Of a stretch of DNA of 64,000 bases, positions 50,930 through 59,867 are shown piece after piece. Below the pieces are notes generated by a model. It was given only the letters and a program-made list of their open reading frames with translations. It was not told where the DNA came from and searched no databases. Position 1 is the first letter of the stretch. Each line of letters starts with the position of its first letter. Source of the DNA: Pseudonocardia benzenivorans CB1190 (GTDB taxonomy: Bacteria; Actinomycetota; Actinomycetes; Mycobacteriales; Pseudonocardiaceae); the NCBI RefSeq assembly GCF_000196675.2, contig NC_015312.1, positions 6,836,501 through 6,900,500 of the forward strand, given 5' to 3'. Both the position numbers and the translations under genes were made by a program.

Positions 50930-51723
50930 GCGCGCACCCGTCCTACGGCGAGCTGCGTCCGGTGACGGCGCTCGCGTCGGTGCTGCTGGCGCACAACCCC
51001 TCGCCGATGACGTTGGAGGGCACCAACACCTGGGTGCTGCGCGCGCCGGGCGAGGAGCGCTGCGTCGTCGTCGACCCGGGCGAGCACGACGAGGAGCACC
51101 TCGCCCGGGTGGCCGCGCAGGGGCCCGTCGAGCTGGTGATCCTCACCCACCACCACCACGACCACGCGGGCGGCGCCCGCCGGTTCGCCGAGCTGACGGG
51201 CGCGCCGGTGCGGGCCCTGGACCCGTCGCTCGTGCTGGGTTCCGAGGCGCTGGCCCACGGCGACGTCGTCGCGGCCGCCGGGGTCGAGCTGCGCATCCTG
51301 TCGACGCCCGGGCACACCGCCGACTCGATCTCCCTGGTGCTCGACGGGCCCGGCGACCCGGGCCCCGCGGTCCTCACCGGCGACACGATCCTCGGCCGGG
51401 GCACGACCGTCATCGCCGAGCCGGACGGCTCTCTGGGCCCGTACCTGGACTCGCTGCGGCTGCTGCGCGAGCTGCCCGACGGCACCGACGTCCTGCCGGG
51501 GCACGGCCCCGAGCTCGCCGACGCGCCCGCGGCCGCCCGCGCCTATCTCGCGCACCGCGAGGAGCGGCTCGACCAGGTGCGCCGGGCGCTGGACACACTC
51601 GGCCCCGACGCGACGCCGCGCCAGGTCGTGGAGATCGTGTACGCCGACGTCGACCCCGTGCTGTGGAAGGCCGCGGACAGCTCGGTGAAGGCGCAGCTGG
51701 AGTACCTGCGCGCGGCCCGCTGA
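50926..51723 (+). CDS. Metallo-beta-lactamase-fold hydrolase (Rv3677c-like)
   Basis: 265 residues. Zinc ligands: ILTHHHHDHAGG (HxHxDH), STPGHTADSISL, LTGDTILG and the late GHGPEL. The opening SVLLAHNPSPMTLEGTNTWV matches the LACTB2-like branch, which includes endoribonucleases and thioester hydrolases. It is the equivalent of M. tuberculosis Rv3677c, next to crp. The ATG overlaps the NUDIX gene by 4 bp. Confidence 0.9.
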   Translation: MSAHPSYGELRPVTALASVLLAHNPSPMTLEGTNTWVLRAPGEERCVVVDPGEHDEEHLARVAAQGPVELVILTHHHHDHAGGARRFAELTGAPVRALDPSLVLGSEALAHGDVVAAAGVELRILSTPGHTADSISLVLDGPGDPGPAVLTGDTILGRGTTVIAEPDGSLGPYLDSLRLLRELPDGTDVLPGHGPELADAPAAARAYLAHREERLDQVRRALDTLGPDATPRQVVEIVYADVDPVLWKAADSSVKAQLEYLRAAR

Positions 51724-51733
51724 CCCGGCTGGG

Positions 51734-52978
51734 TCAGGCGGGCACGGCCTCGGGGGTCGCGGCGGACTCGACGGAAGCACGCCGCAGCCACAGCACGGCG
51801 GCGACGACGAGTCCGCCCACGCCGCCGACCAGGAACGCCGCGTGCGGCCCGATCGCCTCGACGACGACACCTGCCCCGGACTGCCCCGCGGCGATGCCCA
51901 CCGTCGCGGCCGTGACGACCCACCCGAACGCCTCCGTGCCCGCCCCCTCCGCGACGACGACGTCGATCGCGACGGAGTGGGCCGTCGTCTGCGGGGTGAT
52001 CAGGGCCCCGGCCACGAGCATGACCAGTGCCGTCGCGACGACCGAGCCCGTCGCCGCGGCGAGGGTCATGGCGGCAACCGCGACCGCGAAGCCGACCAGC
52101 AGGACCGGGAGCCGCAGGTGCAGCGGGCGCGGCCACGGCCGGGCCGCGTAGCCCAGCCCGCCCAGTACCGACGTCACCGACCAGGCCGAGAGCAGGACAC
52201 CGCCGAGGGCGGCGGACCCGGCCGCCGACGTCACCGCGGGCACCCCGACCTCGACCGTTCCGACGACGACACCGAACCCCAGCGACGCGAGCGCGACGGT
52301 GCGCATCCCGGGACTCGCGAGCGCACCGAGCACCGAACGACCGGTCCGGCGCGGGACGCCGCGCACCGCGCGGACGGCCCGGCTGCACGCGAACACCACG
52401 GTCCCGACGACCATCGCGGACGCCGCCACCAGCGCGCCGGTGCCGGGCCACGGCGCGGCGACGAGGAACGCCGCAACGGCCGGACCGAGGATGAAGAACA
52501 CCTCGAGGCTGATCGCCTCGTAGCCGTAGCCGGCGTCGCGTCGCGGGCCGGGCGGCAGCAGCGCCGTCCACAGTGAGCGCGAGGCTCCGGGCAGGGCCGG
52601 CATCGTCGCGCCCGCGAGCACCGCGGCGGCCACCAACGCGCCGAGCGGCCGTCCGGTCGCGACGAGCACGAGCAGCAGGGCCGACGCCCCGGCGAACAGC
52701 GCGGCGACGACGAGCAGCACCCGGGCGGGACCGCGGCGGTCCATGATCCGGCCCTGCGCCACCGCGCCGACCGACATCCCGACCAGGATGCCGGCCGAGA
52801 CGAGACCCGCGGACGCGAACGACCCGGTCGTGCGCTGCACGTGGAGCAGGACGGCGAGGCCGTACATCGCGATCGGCAGCCGGCCCAGCGCCGAGCCGAG
52901 CACGGGGACCGCCGCGCCGGGGGTACGGACCGCGGCGCGGTAGTCGGAGAGCGAAACGGACACGCCTCCGACATTCAC
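51734..52978 (-). CDS. MFS transporter
   Basis: 414 residues with about twelve hydrophobic segments and a loop 2-3 motif (GRIMDRRGPARVLLVVAALF) typical of the major facilitator superfamily. The compact form with glycine/alanine-rich helices resembles actinobacterial drug or amino-acid exporters (YfkF/CynX-like). Start at the ATG 52978 is tentative; a GTG a few codons downstream is possible. It is inserted, convergent with the MBL gene, between the Rv3677c and Rv3676 equivalents. Confidence 0.87.
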   Translation of the reverse strand: MNVGGVSVSLSDYRAAVRTPGAAVPVLGSALGRLPIAMYGLAVLLHVQRTTGSFASAGLVSAGILVGMSVGAVAQGRIMDRRGPARVLLVVAALFAGASALLLVLVATGRPLGALVAAAVLAGATMPALPGASRSLWTALLPPGPRRDAGYGYEAISLEVFFILGPAVAAFLVAAPWPGTGALVAASAMVVGTVVFACSRAVRAVRGVPRRTGRSVLGALASPGMRTVALASLGFGVVVGTVEVGVPAVTSAAGSAALGGVLLSAWSVTSVLGGLGYAARPWPRPLHLRLPVLLVGFAVAVAAMTLAAATGSVVATALVMLVAGALITPQTTAHSVAIDVVVAEGAGTEAFGWVVTAATVGIAAGQSGAGVVVEAIGPHAAFLVGGVGGLVVAAVLWLRRASVESAATPEAVPA

Positions 52979-53016
52979 ATGTCGGGTGCGGTCGGTGCCA
53001 GTGGGTTACGCGGCGG

Positions 53017-53691
53017 CTAACGGGCGCGGCGCGCGAGCCGCTCGGGCTCCAGGATCAGCACGCTCTTGCCCTCGAGCCGCAGCCAGCCGCGGTGCGCGAA
53101 GTCGGCGAGCGCCTTGTTGACGGTCTCGCGCGACGCGCCGACGAGCTGCGCGATCTCCTCCTGCGTCAGGTCGTGGGTGACCCGCAGCAGACCCGACTCC
53201 TGCGACCCGAACTGGCGCGCGAGCTGCAGCAGCGACTTGGCGACCCGACCGGGGACGTCGGTGAAGATCAGGTCGGCCAGCATGTTGTTGGTGCGGCGCA
53301 GGCGACGGGCGAGCACGCGCAGCAGCTGCTCCGCGATCTCGGGGCGCTTGCCGATCCACTCGCGCAGCGCGCCGCGGTCCATCGTGTACGCGCGGACCTC
53401 GGTGACCGCCGTGGCCGACGACGTGCGCGGCCCCGGGTCGAAGATCGACAGCTCGCCGAACATGTCCGACGGCCCGGCGACCATGAGCAGGTTCTCGCGA
53501 CCGTCCGGCGACTTCCGGCCGATCTTCACCTTGCCGCTGCCGATGATGTAGAGACGGTCGCCGGGCTCACCCTCGGAGAAGATGACGTGCCCGCGCGGGA
53601 ACTCGGCGGACTCCAGCGCCTGCGCGAGCACCTCCGCCGCATGTGGTTCCACGCCCTGGAAGATCCCGGCGCGGATCAGAACCTCGTCCAC
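53017..53691 (-). CDS. crp: Crp/Fnr-family cAMP-responsive regulator
   Basis: 224 residues from the GTG at 53691, which has GAGGAG nine bases upstream; an in-frame ATG at 53706 has none. Cyclic-nucleotide domain: ARAGIF-type start (IRAGIFQGVEPHAAEV), FSEGEPGDRLYIIGSGKVKI, DMFGELSIFDPGPRTSSATA (phosphate-binding cassette with GELS and RTSSAT). C-terminal winged helix: DLTQEEIAQLVGASRETVNK. The sequence is nearly that of M. tuberculosis Crp (Rv3676) from memory, also 224 residues. It controls carbon, respiration and dormancy genes; targets here are unknown. Confidence 0.95.
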   Translation of the reverse strand: MDEVLIRAGIFQGVEPHAAEVLAQALESAEFPRGHVIFSEGEPGDRLYIIGSGKVKIGRKSPDGRENLLMVAGPSDMFGELSIFDPGPRTSSATAVTEVRAYTMDRGALREWIGKRPEIAEQLLRVLARRLRRTNNMLADLIFTDVPGRVAKSLLQLARQFGSQESGLLRVTHDLTQEEIAQLVGASRETVNKALADFAHRGWLRLEGKSVLILEPERLARRAR

Positions 53692-53835
53692 AGTCCCGCT
53701 CCTCATGTCATCCGTCGCCGGTCGGCGCGGATCATCGGCGCGTCAGTCTAGGGGGTAAGTGCCCGAACTGCGACGAGCGGTCACCCCGACATCCACCCGT
53801 CCGAGGGGTGGACCCGTACCCACCGGCCTCACGCG

Positions 53836-54090
53836 TCAAGAGGCGATCTTGCTCTCGGACGCGGGCTTGCGCTTGCCGGGGCGCCGGTTGCGCAGCCGGA
53901 AGAGCTCCAGAGCCCGGGCGGTCCCCTGCCGGAACATCGCCCTGACCTCCTCCGGGCGCGGCCGCTCGAGCATCTCGTCGAGCTCGTCCTGGGGCATGGT
54001 GGCGTCGCGCAGCCGGGACTCGACGCGCTCCATGCCGAGCGCGAAGAACATCACCAGCAGCGGTACGAGGACGGAAAGCCATGCAGTCAT
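53836..54090 (-). CDS. Small membrane protein (Rv3675-like)
   Basis: 84 residues: a single N-terminal membrane helix (AWLSVLVPLLVMFFALGMER) followed by an acidic helix (MPQDELDEMLERPRPEEVRA) and a very basic tail (RLRNRRPGKRKPASESK). The position between crp and nth matches Rv3675. Function unknown. The ATG at 54090 has only a weak upstream site, so a slightly longer start is possible. Confidence 0.75.
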   Translation of the reverse strand: MTAWLSVLVPLLVMFFALGMERVESRLRDATMPQDELDEMLERPRPEEVRAMFRQGTARALELFRLRNRRPGKRKPASESKIAS

Positions 54091-54242
54091 GTCACGGGGG
54101 ATGATTCCGCACCCGGGACGGTCGGCGCGCACCGGGGGCGGCGAACCGCTGCGGCCGATACTCATTCGTGACCTACTCGGCGAACGGCCACGGCGCGGAC
54201 ACCGGTCGGGGCGTGTCGGTCCGCGCACGTAGTCTCGGGGTC

Positions 54243-55067
54243 GTGAGCACCCCTGCCCGGACGCTGCCGGATCGGCGCAGCGCGGCACGGCTCGCGGCCC
54301 GTGTCGCCGCGGGCGAGAGCTCGATCGGCCGGGCCCGGCGCGTCGGCCGGATCCTGCGCGCGCTGGCCGCCGCCTATCCCGACGCGCACTGCGAGCTCGA
54401 CTTCACCACGCCCCTCGAGCTGGCCGTCGCCACGGTGCTGTCGGCGCAGACCACCGACGTGCGGGTCAACGAGGTCACGCCGGCCCTGTTCGCGCGCTAC
54501 CGCACGGCGCTCGACTACGCGCAGGCCGACCGCACGGAGCTGGAGGAGCTGATCCGGCCGACCGGCTTCTACCGCAACAAGACGTCGTCGCTCATCGGGC
54601 TCGGGCAGGCGGTCGTCGACAGGTTCGACGGCGAGCTCCCTGCCCGCCTCGAGGACCTGGTCACGTTGCCGGGGATCGGCCGCAAGACGGCCAACGTCGT
54701 GCTCGGCAACGCCTTCGGCGTCCCCGGGATCACGGTCGACACGCACTTCGGCCGCCTCGTCCGGCGCTGGGGCTGGACCGACGAGGAGGACCCGGTCAAG
54801 GTCGAGCACGCGGTCGGCGCGCTGGTCCCCAAGCGCGACTGGACGATCGTGTCGCACCAGGTGATCTTCCACGGCCGCCGCGTCTGCCACGCGCGCAAAC
54901 CCGCGTGCGGGGTGTGCACGCTGGCCGTCGACTGTCCGGCGTTCGGCGCGGGACCGACCGATCCCGAGAAGGCCGCGCCGCTGGTCAAGGGCCCGGAGCG
55001 CGACCATCTGCTGGCGCTGGCCGGCCTCGGTCCCACCGTGCCCGCGTCGCCGGACGCCTCCGCGTGA
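54243..55067 (+). CDS. nth: Endonuclease III
   Basis: 274 residues from the GTG at 54243. HhH motif LPGIGRKTANVVLGNAFGVP with catalytic K148, catalytic D166 in VDTHFGRL, and a C-terminal [4Fe-4S] cluster C215-X6-C222-X2-C225-X5-C231 (CHARKPACGVCTLAVDC). The enzyme removes oxidised pyrimidines and nicks AP sites. TAGTCT lies just before the GTG and could be a -10 of a near-leaderless transcript; an upstream ATG at 54168 would add 25 unneeded residues. Equivalent of Rv3674c. Confidence 0.95.
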   Translation: MSTPARTLPDRRSAARLAARVAAGESSIGRARRVGRILRALAAAYPDAHCELDFTTPLELAVATVLSAQTTDVRVNEVTPALFARYRTALDYAQADRTELEELIRPTGFYRNKTSSLIGLGQAVVDRFDGELPARLEDLVTLPGIGRKTANVVLGNAFGVPGITVDTHFGRLVRRWGWTDEEDPVKVEHAVGALVPKRDWTIVSHQVIFHGRRVCHARKPACGVCTLAVDCPAFGAGPTDPEKAAPLVKGPERDHLLALAGLGPTVPASPDASA

Positions 55068-55092
55068 CCGGCCCGATCCGCAGGCGGGGGCG

Positions 55093-55746
55093 ATGAACCG
55101 AGCCGCGCTGCGCGGGCGGCGGGCGGAGATCGTCACGACGGTCGTCGTCGTGGTGCTCGTCGCGCTCGGCGTCGTCGCGCTCTGGCCGGGCGGTTCCTCC
55201 GACGGGTCGGCGGGCGGGTCGGGCGCCACGGGCACGGCCGCCACGTCCGACGCCGACGTCGCCGCCCTGCAGGCGCGCGCCGCCCTGCCGCCCTGCCCCG
55301 CACCGTCCGGGGCCCCGGCCGCGGGGCCGCTGGCCGGGGTGTCCGTGCCCTGTCTCGGCACGGGCGGGACCGTCGACCTCGGCGCAGCCCTCGCGGGCAG
55401 GCGCGCGTTGCTCAACGTGTGGGCGTCGTGGTGCGCGCCCTGCCGGGCGGAGCTGCCGGCGCTGGCCGAGTACGCGGCGCGCCCCGGGGCGGTACCGGTG
55501 ATCGGGATCGACGTCCGCGACCAGCCGGGCCCCGCGCTCACGCTGCTCGCCGACCTGGGGATCAAGCTGCCCTCGGTCGCCGATCCCGACGGGACGCTCG
55601 CCGCCGCGCTCTCGCTGCCGCCCGCGGTACCCGTGAGCTACCTCGTCGACGCCGACGGCACGGTCACCCCCATCCTGCCGCCGGTCCCGTTCACCTCGGC
55701 CGACGACGTCGCCGCCGCGGTCGCCCGGCACGGAGCGAAACCGTGA
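55093..55746 (+). CDS. TlpA-like membrane-anchored thioredoxin
   Basis: 217 residues. One N-terminal membrane helix (IVTTVVVVVLVALGVVALWP), a Gly/Ala/Ser linker, then a thioredoxin-like domain with NVWASWCAPCRAELPALAEY (WCAPC, C114/C117) and the cis-proline region AVPVSYLVDADGT. A further cysteine pair (PPCPAP, VPCLG) lies before the domain. It probably reduces or forms disulfides outside the membrane. Equivalent of Rv3673c; it overlaps the downstream NUDIX gene by 4 bp. Confidence 0.9.
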   Translation: MNRAALRGRRAEIVTTVVVVVLVALGVVALWPGGSSDGSAGGSGATGTAATSDADVAALQARAALPPCPAPSGAPAAGPLAGVSVPCLGTGGTVDLGAALAGRRALLNVWASWCAPCRAELPALAEYAARPGAVPVIGIDVRDQPGPALTLLADLGIKLPSVADPDGTLAAALSLPPAVPVSYLVDADGTVTPILPPVPFTSADDVAAAVARHGAKP

Positions 55747-56441
55747 GCGAGGAGCTCTTCCCGGGCCAGGCCCCGGACTGGTTGGCCCCGCTGGTCGAAC
55801 GCACCCGCGACTTCGACCCCGCCCAGATCGCCGCCCGGCGCGTCCCGCCCGTCGAGGGCGGCCGCCGCGCCGCGGTGCTCGTCCTGTTCGGCGAGGGCCC
55901 CGACGGTCCCGACGTCCTGCTCGCCGAGCGGTCCGCCCGGCTGCGCAACCACGCCGGCCAGGTGGCGTTCCCGGGCGGGGGCATCGACCCCGGCGACTCC
56001 GGGCCCGTGGGCGCCGCGCTGCGCGAGGCCGAGGAGGAGACAGGGCTCGCGGCGTCCGGCGTCGTACCGCTCTCGACGCTGTCGGACCTGTTCGTCCCGC
56101 CGTCGGGATTCGTCGTGACGCCGGTACTCGCGCACTGGGCGCGACCGGTCGCGGTGCGGGCCGTCGATCCCGGTGAGACGGCTCGCGTGGCGCGCGTCCC
56201 GCTCGCGCAGCTCGCCGATCCCGCCAACCGGATCAGCGTCCGGCATCCCTCGGGCGGGACGGGCCCGGCGTTCCTGGTGCCGGGGCTGTTCGTATGGGGT
56301 TTCACCGGGGGCTTATTGTCCGCGCTGTTGCATGCAGGGGGTTGGGAAAGGCCGTGGACCCCGTCGCGCACGCTGAGTCTCGCCGAAGCGCTGGATGCCC
56401 GCGGCGACGGATCGACTGGGCGGGAGGTCGCCGGGGGATGA
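55743..56441 (+). CDS. CoA-pyrophosphatase-type NUDIX hydrolase
   Basis: 232 residues from the GTG at 55743. The NuCoA signature LRNHAGQVAFPGGG precedes the Nudix box, GIDPGDSGPVGAALREAEEETG, which has REAEEETGL intact while the first glutamate of GX5EX7 is replaced by serine. The family cleaves CoA to phosphopantetheine and 3',5'-ADP. Equivalent of Rv3672c. Start overlaps the thioredoxin-like gene by 4 bp; a 160-bp repeat-bearing spacer separates it from marP. Confidence 0.88.
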   Translation: MSEELFPGQAPDWLAPLVERTRDFDPAQIAARRVPPVEGGRRAAVLVLFGEGPDGPDVLLAERSARLRNHAGQVAFPGGGIDPGDSGPVGAALREAEEETGLAASGVVPLSTLSDLFVPPSGFVVTPVLAHWARPVAVRAVDPGETARVARVPLAQLADPANRISVRHPSGGTGPAFLVPGLFVWGFTGGLLSALLHAGGWERPWTPSRTLSLAEALDARGDGSTGREVAGG

Positions 56442-56452
56442 CCGGGGTCCTC

Positions 56453-56600
56453 GCGTGAGCAGGCTCGCGAACGAGCCGTCGACACAGCAGCAGCGCGGAG
56501 CGTCGGACCGGGCGGAGCGAGGTACGGCGTGAGCGAGCGTGCGAGCGAACCGTCGACACAGCAGCAGTGCGAAGCGTCGGACCGAGCGGAGCGAGGTACG
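56453..56600 (+). repeat. Tandem 74-bp repeat forming the marP leader
   Basis: Two 74-bp units, 56453-56526 and 56527-56600, about 90% identical. Each begins gcgtgagc and ends gcggagcgaggtacg, with cgtcgacacagcagcag in the middle. The next gcgtgagc, at 56601, contains the marP GTG start, so the last unit supplies both GCGAGG (as ribosome-binding site) and the junction with the start codon. The 30-bp repeat at 14118-14177 uses similar words. Confidence 0.85.
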
Positions 56601-56602
56601 GC

Positions 56603-57805
56603 GTGAGCATCAGCTGGGTCGACATCGTCGTCGTGCTGTTGGCGATCGTCGCCGGTGTCTCGGGATGGCGCCACGGGATGGCCGTGGCGTTCCTGTCGTT
56701 CGTCGGCGTCCTCGGCGGCGCCATCCTCGGCGTGCGGTTGGCCCCGCTCATCGTCTCCGGGATCACCTCGCAGCACACGCGGGTGATCGTGAGCATCGTC
56801 GTCGTCGTGCTGCTCGTGGCGCTCGGGGAGACGACGGGTGTCTTCTTCGGGAGGCGCATCCGCGACCGGATCACCGGCGAGCGCACGCTCAAGGTCGACT
56901 CCGCGCTCGGCTCGCTGCTGCAGGCGTTCACCGTCGTCGTGGCGGCGTGGCTGGTCGCGCTCCCGCTGGCGTCGGCGAGCTTCCCCGGGCTGGCGGCGAG
57001 TGTGCGCAGCTCCGAGGTCCTGCAGTCGGTCGACTCCGTGATGCCCTCCGGCGCCCGCAAGCTCCCCGCCGAGCTGCGCCAGCTGCTCGACGACTCGGGG
57101 TTCCCCGACGTCCTCAGCCCCTTCGCGCCGACGCCGATCACCGCCGTCGGCCCGCCCGACTCCGCGCTCGCCCGCAGCCAGGTCGTTCGCGACGTCGCCG
57201 GAAGCGTCCTCAAGGTCCGGGGCCGCGCGCCCTCGTGCCAGCGGCAGCTGGAGGGCACGGGCTTCGTCGTCGGCCCGCAGCGGGTCATGACGAACGCGCA
57301 CGTCGTCGCGGGGACGAACCAGACCTCGGTCGAGGTCCCGTCCCGGGGCGGCCGCACCCGCACTCTCGCCGCGACCGTCGTCTACTACGACCCCGAGGTC
57401 GACGTCGCCATCCTGTCCGTGCCCGACCTCGACGCCGATCCGCTGACCTTCACCCCCGACGCGGGTCGAGCCGGAGACGACGCGATCGTGCTCGGCTACC
57501 CGCTCGACGGCCCCTACACCGCGACCGCGGCCAAGGTGCGTGACCGCATCCAGCTGCGCGGACCCGACATCTACGACAACGGCACCGTCACCCGCGACGT
57601 CTACACGATCCGCGCCGTCGTCCGGTCCGGCAACTCGGGCGGTCCGATGATCACCCCCGGCGGGCAGGTGCTGGGTGTCGTGTTCGGGGCGGCGCTCGAC
57701 GACTCCGAGACCGGCTTCGTCCTCACCGCCGACCAGGTGTCGGCCGCCCTCAACGCCGCCGACAACCTGACCCGGCGCGCCGACACCGGCACCTGCGCCG
57801 CCTGA
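56603..57805 (+). CDS. marP: MarP-like periplasmic serine protease (colicin V family N-terminus)
   Basis: 400 residues from the GTG at 56603. Residues 1-125 hold four membrane helices (CvpA-like; IVVVLLAIVAGVSGWRHGMA, VIVSIVVVVLLVALGETTG). The trypsin-like domain has H233 (MTNAHVVAG), D267 (VDVAILSV) and S345 (RSGNSGGPM). C212 and C398 are placed as the disulfide pair of M. tuberculosis MarP (Rv3671c). That protease protects against acid and oxidative stress by processing a peptidoglycan hydrolase. This gene ends the conserved Rv3682-Rv3671c block. Confidence 0.93.
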   Translation: MSISWVDIVVVLLAIVAGVSGWRHGMAVAFLSFVGVLGGAILGVRLAPLIVSGITSQHTRVIVSIVVVVLLVALGETTGVFFGRRIRDRITGERTLKVDSALGSLLQAFTVVVAAWLVALPLASASFPGLAASVRSSEVLQSVDSVMPSGARKLPAELRQLLDDSGFPDVLSPFAPTPITAVGPPDSALARSQVVRDVAGSVLKVRGRAPSCQRQLEGTGFVVGPQRVMTNAHVVAGTNQTSVEVPSRGGRTRTLAATVVYYDPEVDVAILSVPDLDADPLTFTPDAGRAGDDAIVLGYPLDGPYTATAAKVRDRIQLRGPDIYDNGTVTRDVYTIRAVVRSGNSGGPMITPGGQVLGVVFGAALDDSETGFVLTADQVSAALNAADNLTRRADTGTCAA

Positions 57806-58509
57806 CCGACTCCCCGCGGATCGGCGGGCGGCGTACTGCCGCACGCGTTCGGCAGGGTGATCGCGGTTCGCGGGACGCGAGCGTTGTCCGACGTGCGCGT
57901 TCAGACCGGCGTGATCACCAATTGCGGGACATGAGCGCCATTCCCCGGCACGCATGTCCCGCAGGCGACGATCACCCCCGGCCGACCGCCCGGAGCGGCC
58001 CCGCGGGGTGATCCCCACTCACGGGACATGAGCACACCCCGACCCGCGCCTCCGTCGGGGTGATCACCACTCCAGGGGCATGAACGCCATACCCGGCGCC
58101 CATGTCCCAGAGACGACGATCCCCTCGGTCGAACGCATCGCCCCGGGCCCTCCCGACCACCCGGGCCGTCCCACGGCACCACCCACGGGACATGAGCACA
58201 CTCCGACCCGCGCCTTCACCGAGGTGATCACCACTCCAGGGACATGAACGCCACACCCAGCGCGCATGTCCCGCAGACGACGATCACCGCCAGGTCGAAG
58301 GCAGCCCTCCGCGCGCCCCCGACCGACGGCCGTGCCCACTGCAGCCCTGCCCGCCGGACGCACCCCGGTCAGGACCGCACCCCGCGCGCAACCTCACGGT
58401 CGGATTCCCGGCCCAGAACAGCAGTGAGGTTGCGCCCGGAAGTGCGCCCGACGCGGCTCGGCCACGACCCGCGCGGACCGCCCACCTTTACGGACACAGC
58501 GCGGAGGGC
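57806..58509. repeat. Non-coding cluster of palindromic repeats
   Basis: No gene is visible. The region holds three full copies of a 65-bp palindromic element (57911-57976, 58059-58122, 58224-58288) and partial copies at about 57859 and 58008. The consensus is GTGATCACC...GGGACATGAaCGCC...GCGCATGTCCCGCAG-CGACGATCACC. The stretch 58021-58122 is repeated at 58186-58283 (about 165 bp apart), so part of the cluster arose by tandem duplication. Confidence 0.8.
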
Positions 58510-59790
58510 TCAGACGTCGCGGGTGATCGTCTCGTCGCGGCCGGGGCCGACGCCGATGGCGCTGACCGGGGCGCCGGTGAGCTCCTCGATGCGACGCACG
58601 TAGGCGCGGGCGTTGGCGGGCAGCTCGTCGAAGGTGCGGCAGGCGGAGATGTCCTCGAACCAGCCCGGCAGCTCCTCGTAGATCGGAAGGGCGTGGTGGA
58701 CGTCGGTCTGGGTCATGGGCATGTCGTCGACCCGCTTGCCGTCGACCTCGTAGGCCACGCAGATCGGCACGGTCTCCAGACCCGACAGGACGTCGAGCTT
58801 GGTGAGGAAGTAGTCGGTGATGCCGTTGACCCGCACCGCGTACCGGCCGATGACGGCGTCGAACCAGCCGCAGCGGCGGGGCCGCCCGGTGGTCACGCCC
58901 ACCTCGCCGCCGACCTTGCGCAGCCGCTCGCCCCACTCGTCGTGCAGCTCGGTCGGGAACGGGCCGGAGCCGACGCGTGTGGTGTAGGCCTTGAGGATCC
59001 CGATGACCCGGTCGATCTTGTTCGGCCCGATGCCGGAGCCGACGGCGGCACCGGCCGCGGTCGGGTTCGAGCTGGTGACGAAGGGGTAGGTGCCGTGGTC
59101 GACGTCGAGCAGGGTGCCCTGCGAGCCTTCCAGCAGGATCGTCTCGCCCGCCTCGAGCGCCTTGTTCAGCAGCAGGCGCGTGTCGGCGATGCGGTGGCTG
59201 AAGCGCTCCCCGCAGCCGAGCACCGTGTCGACGACCTCGTCGACGTCGAGGGCGCGGCGGTTGTAGACCTTGACGAGGATCTGGTTCTTCAGCTCCAGCG
59301 CGGCCTCGACCTTCTGCCGCAGGATCTTCTCGTCGAGCACGTCGGCCGCGCGGACGCCGACGCGGGCGACCTTGTCCTGGTAGGCGGGCCCGATGCCGCG
59401 GCCCGTCGTACCGATCTTGGCCTTGCCGAGGAAGCGCTCGGTGACTTTGTCGATCGCGATGTGGTACGGCATGATCAGGTGCGCGTCGGCGCTGATCATG
59501 AGCCCGCCGGTGTCGACGCCGCGGCCCTCCAGGCCGCTGAGCTCCTCGAGCAGTACCCCGGGGTCGACCACCACCCCGTTGCCGATGACGTTGCGCACCC
59601 CCGGCGTCAGGATGCCGGAGGGGATCAGGTGCAGCGCGAAATCCTGCCCGTCGGGCAGGACGACGGTGTGGCCTGCGTTGTTGCCGCCCTGGTAGCGCAC
59701 CACCCACTGGACCTGGCCGCCGAGGATGTCGGTGGCCTTGCCCTTGCCCTCGTCGCCCCACTGGGCTCCGATCAGCACGATCGCCGGCAT
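58510..59790 (-). CDS. purA: Adenylosuccinate synthetase
   Basis: 426 residues from the ATG at 59790 (TTGGAG seven bases upstream). GTP loop GAQWGDEGKGKATD with D13, H41 in QGGNNAGHTV, KIGTTGRGIGPAYQDK, LEGSQGTLLDVDHGTYPFVT and the aspartate/IMP loop VGVTTGRPRRCGWFD are all present. It joins aspartate to IMP using GTP in AMP synthesis. It is monocistronic, convergent with the repeat cluster and divergent from the gene at 59868. Confidence 0.96.
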   Translation of the reverse strand: MPAIVLIGAQWGDEGKGKATDILGGQVQWVVRYQGGNNAGHTVVLPDGQDFALHLIPSGILTPGVRNVIGNGVVVDPGVLLEELSGLEGRGVDTGGLMISADAHLIMPYHIAIDKVTERFLGKAKIGTTGRGIGPAYQDKVARVGVRAADVLDEKILRQKVEAALELKNQILVKVYNRRALDVDEVVDTVLGCGERFSHRIADTRLLLNKALEAGETILLEGSQGTLLDVDHGTYPFVTSSNPTAAGAAVGSGIGPNKIDRVIGILKAYTTRVGSGPFPTELHDEWGERLRKVGGEVGVTTGRPRRCGWFDAVIGRYAVRVNGITDYFLTKLDVLSGLETVPICVAYEVDGKRVDDMPMTQTDVHHALPIYEELPGWFEDISACRTFDELPANARAYVRRIEELTGAPVSAIGVGPGRDETITRDV

Positions 59791-59867
59791 GTGAAACTCC
59801 AAGTCCTGGACGCGCGGAGCGACCGCGGCGCGCTTTCGCGCCGCGGCGGGGAGGGTAACCGATCAGA

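Noticed and set aside
53692..53706. ATG start for crp
   Set aside because: The GTG at 53691 has a well-spaced GAGGAG and gives the 224-residue length of the mycobacterial protein; the ATG has no site.
57806..58509. CRISPR array in the repeat cluster
   Set aside because: Repeats are few, palindromic over their whole length, irregularly spaced, and no cas genes are in the window.
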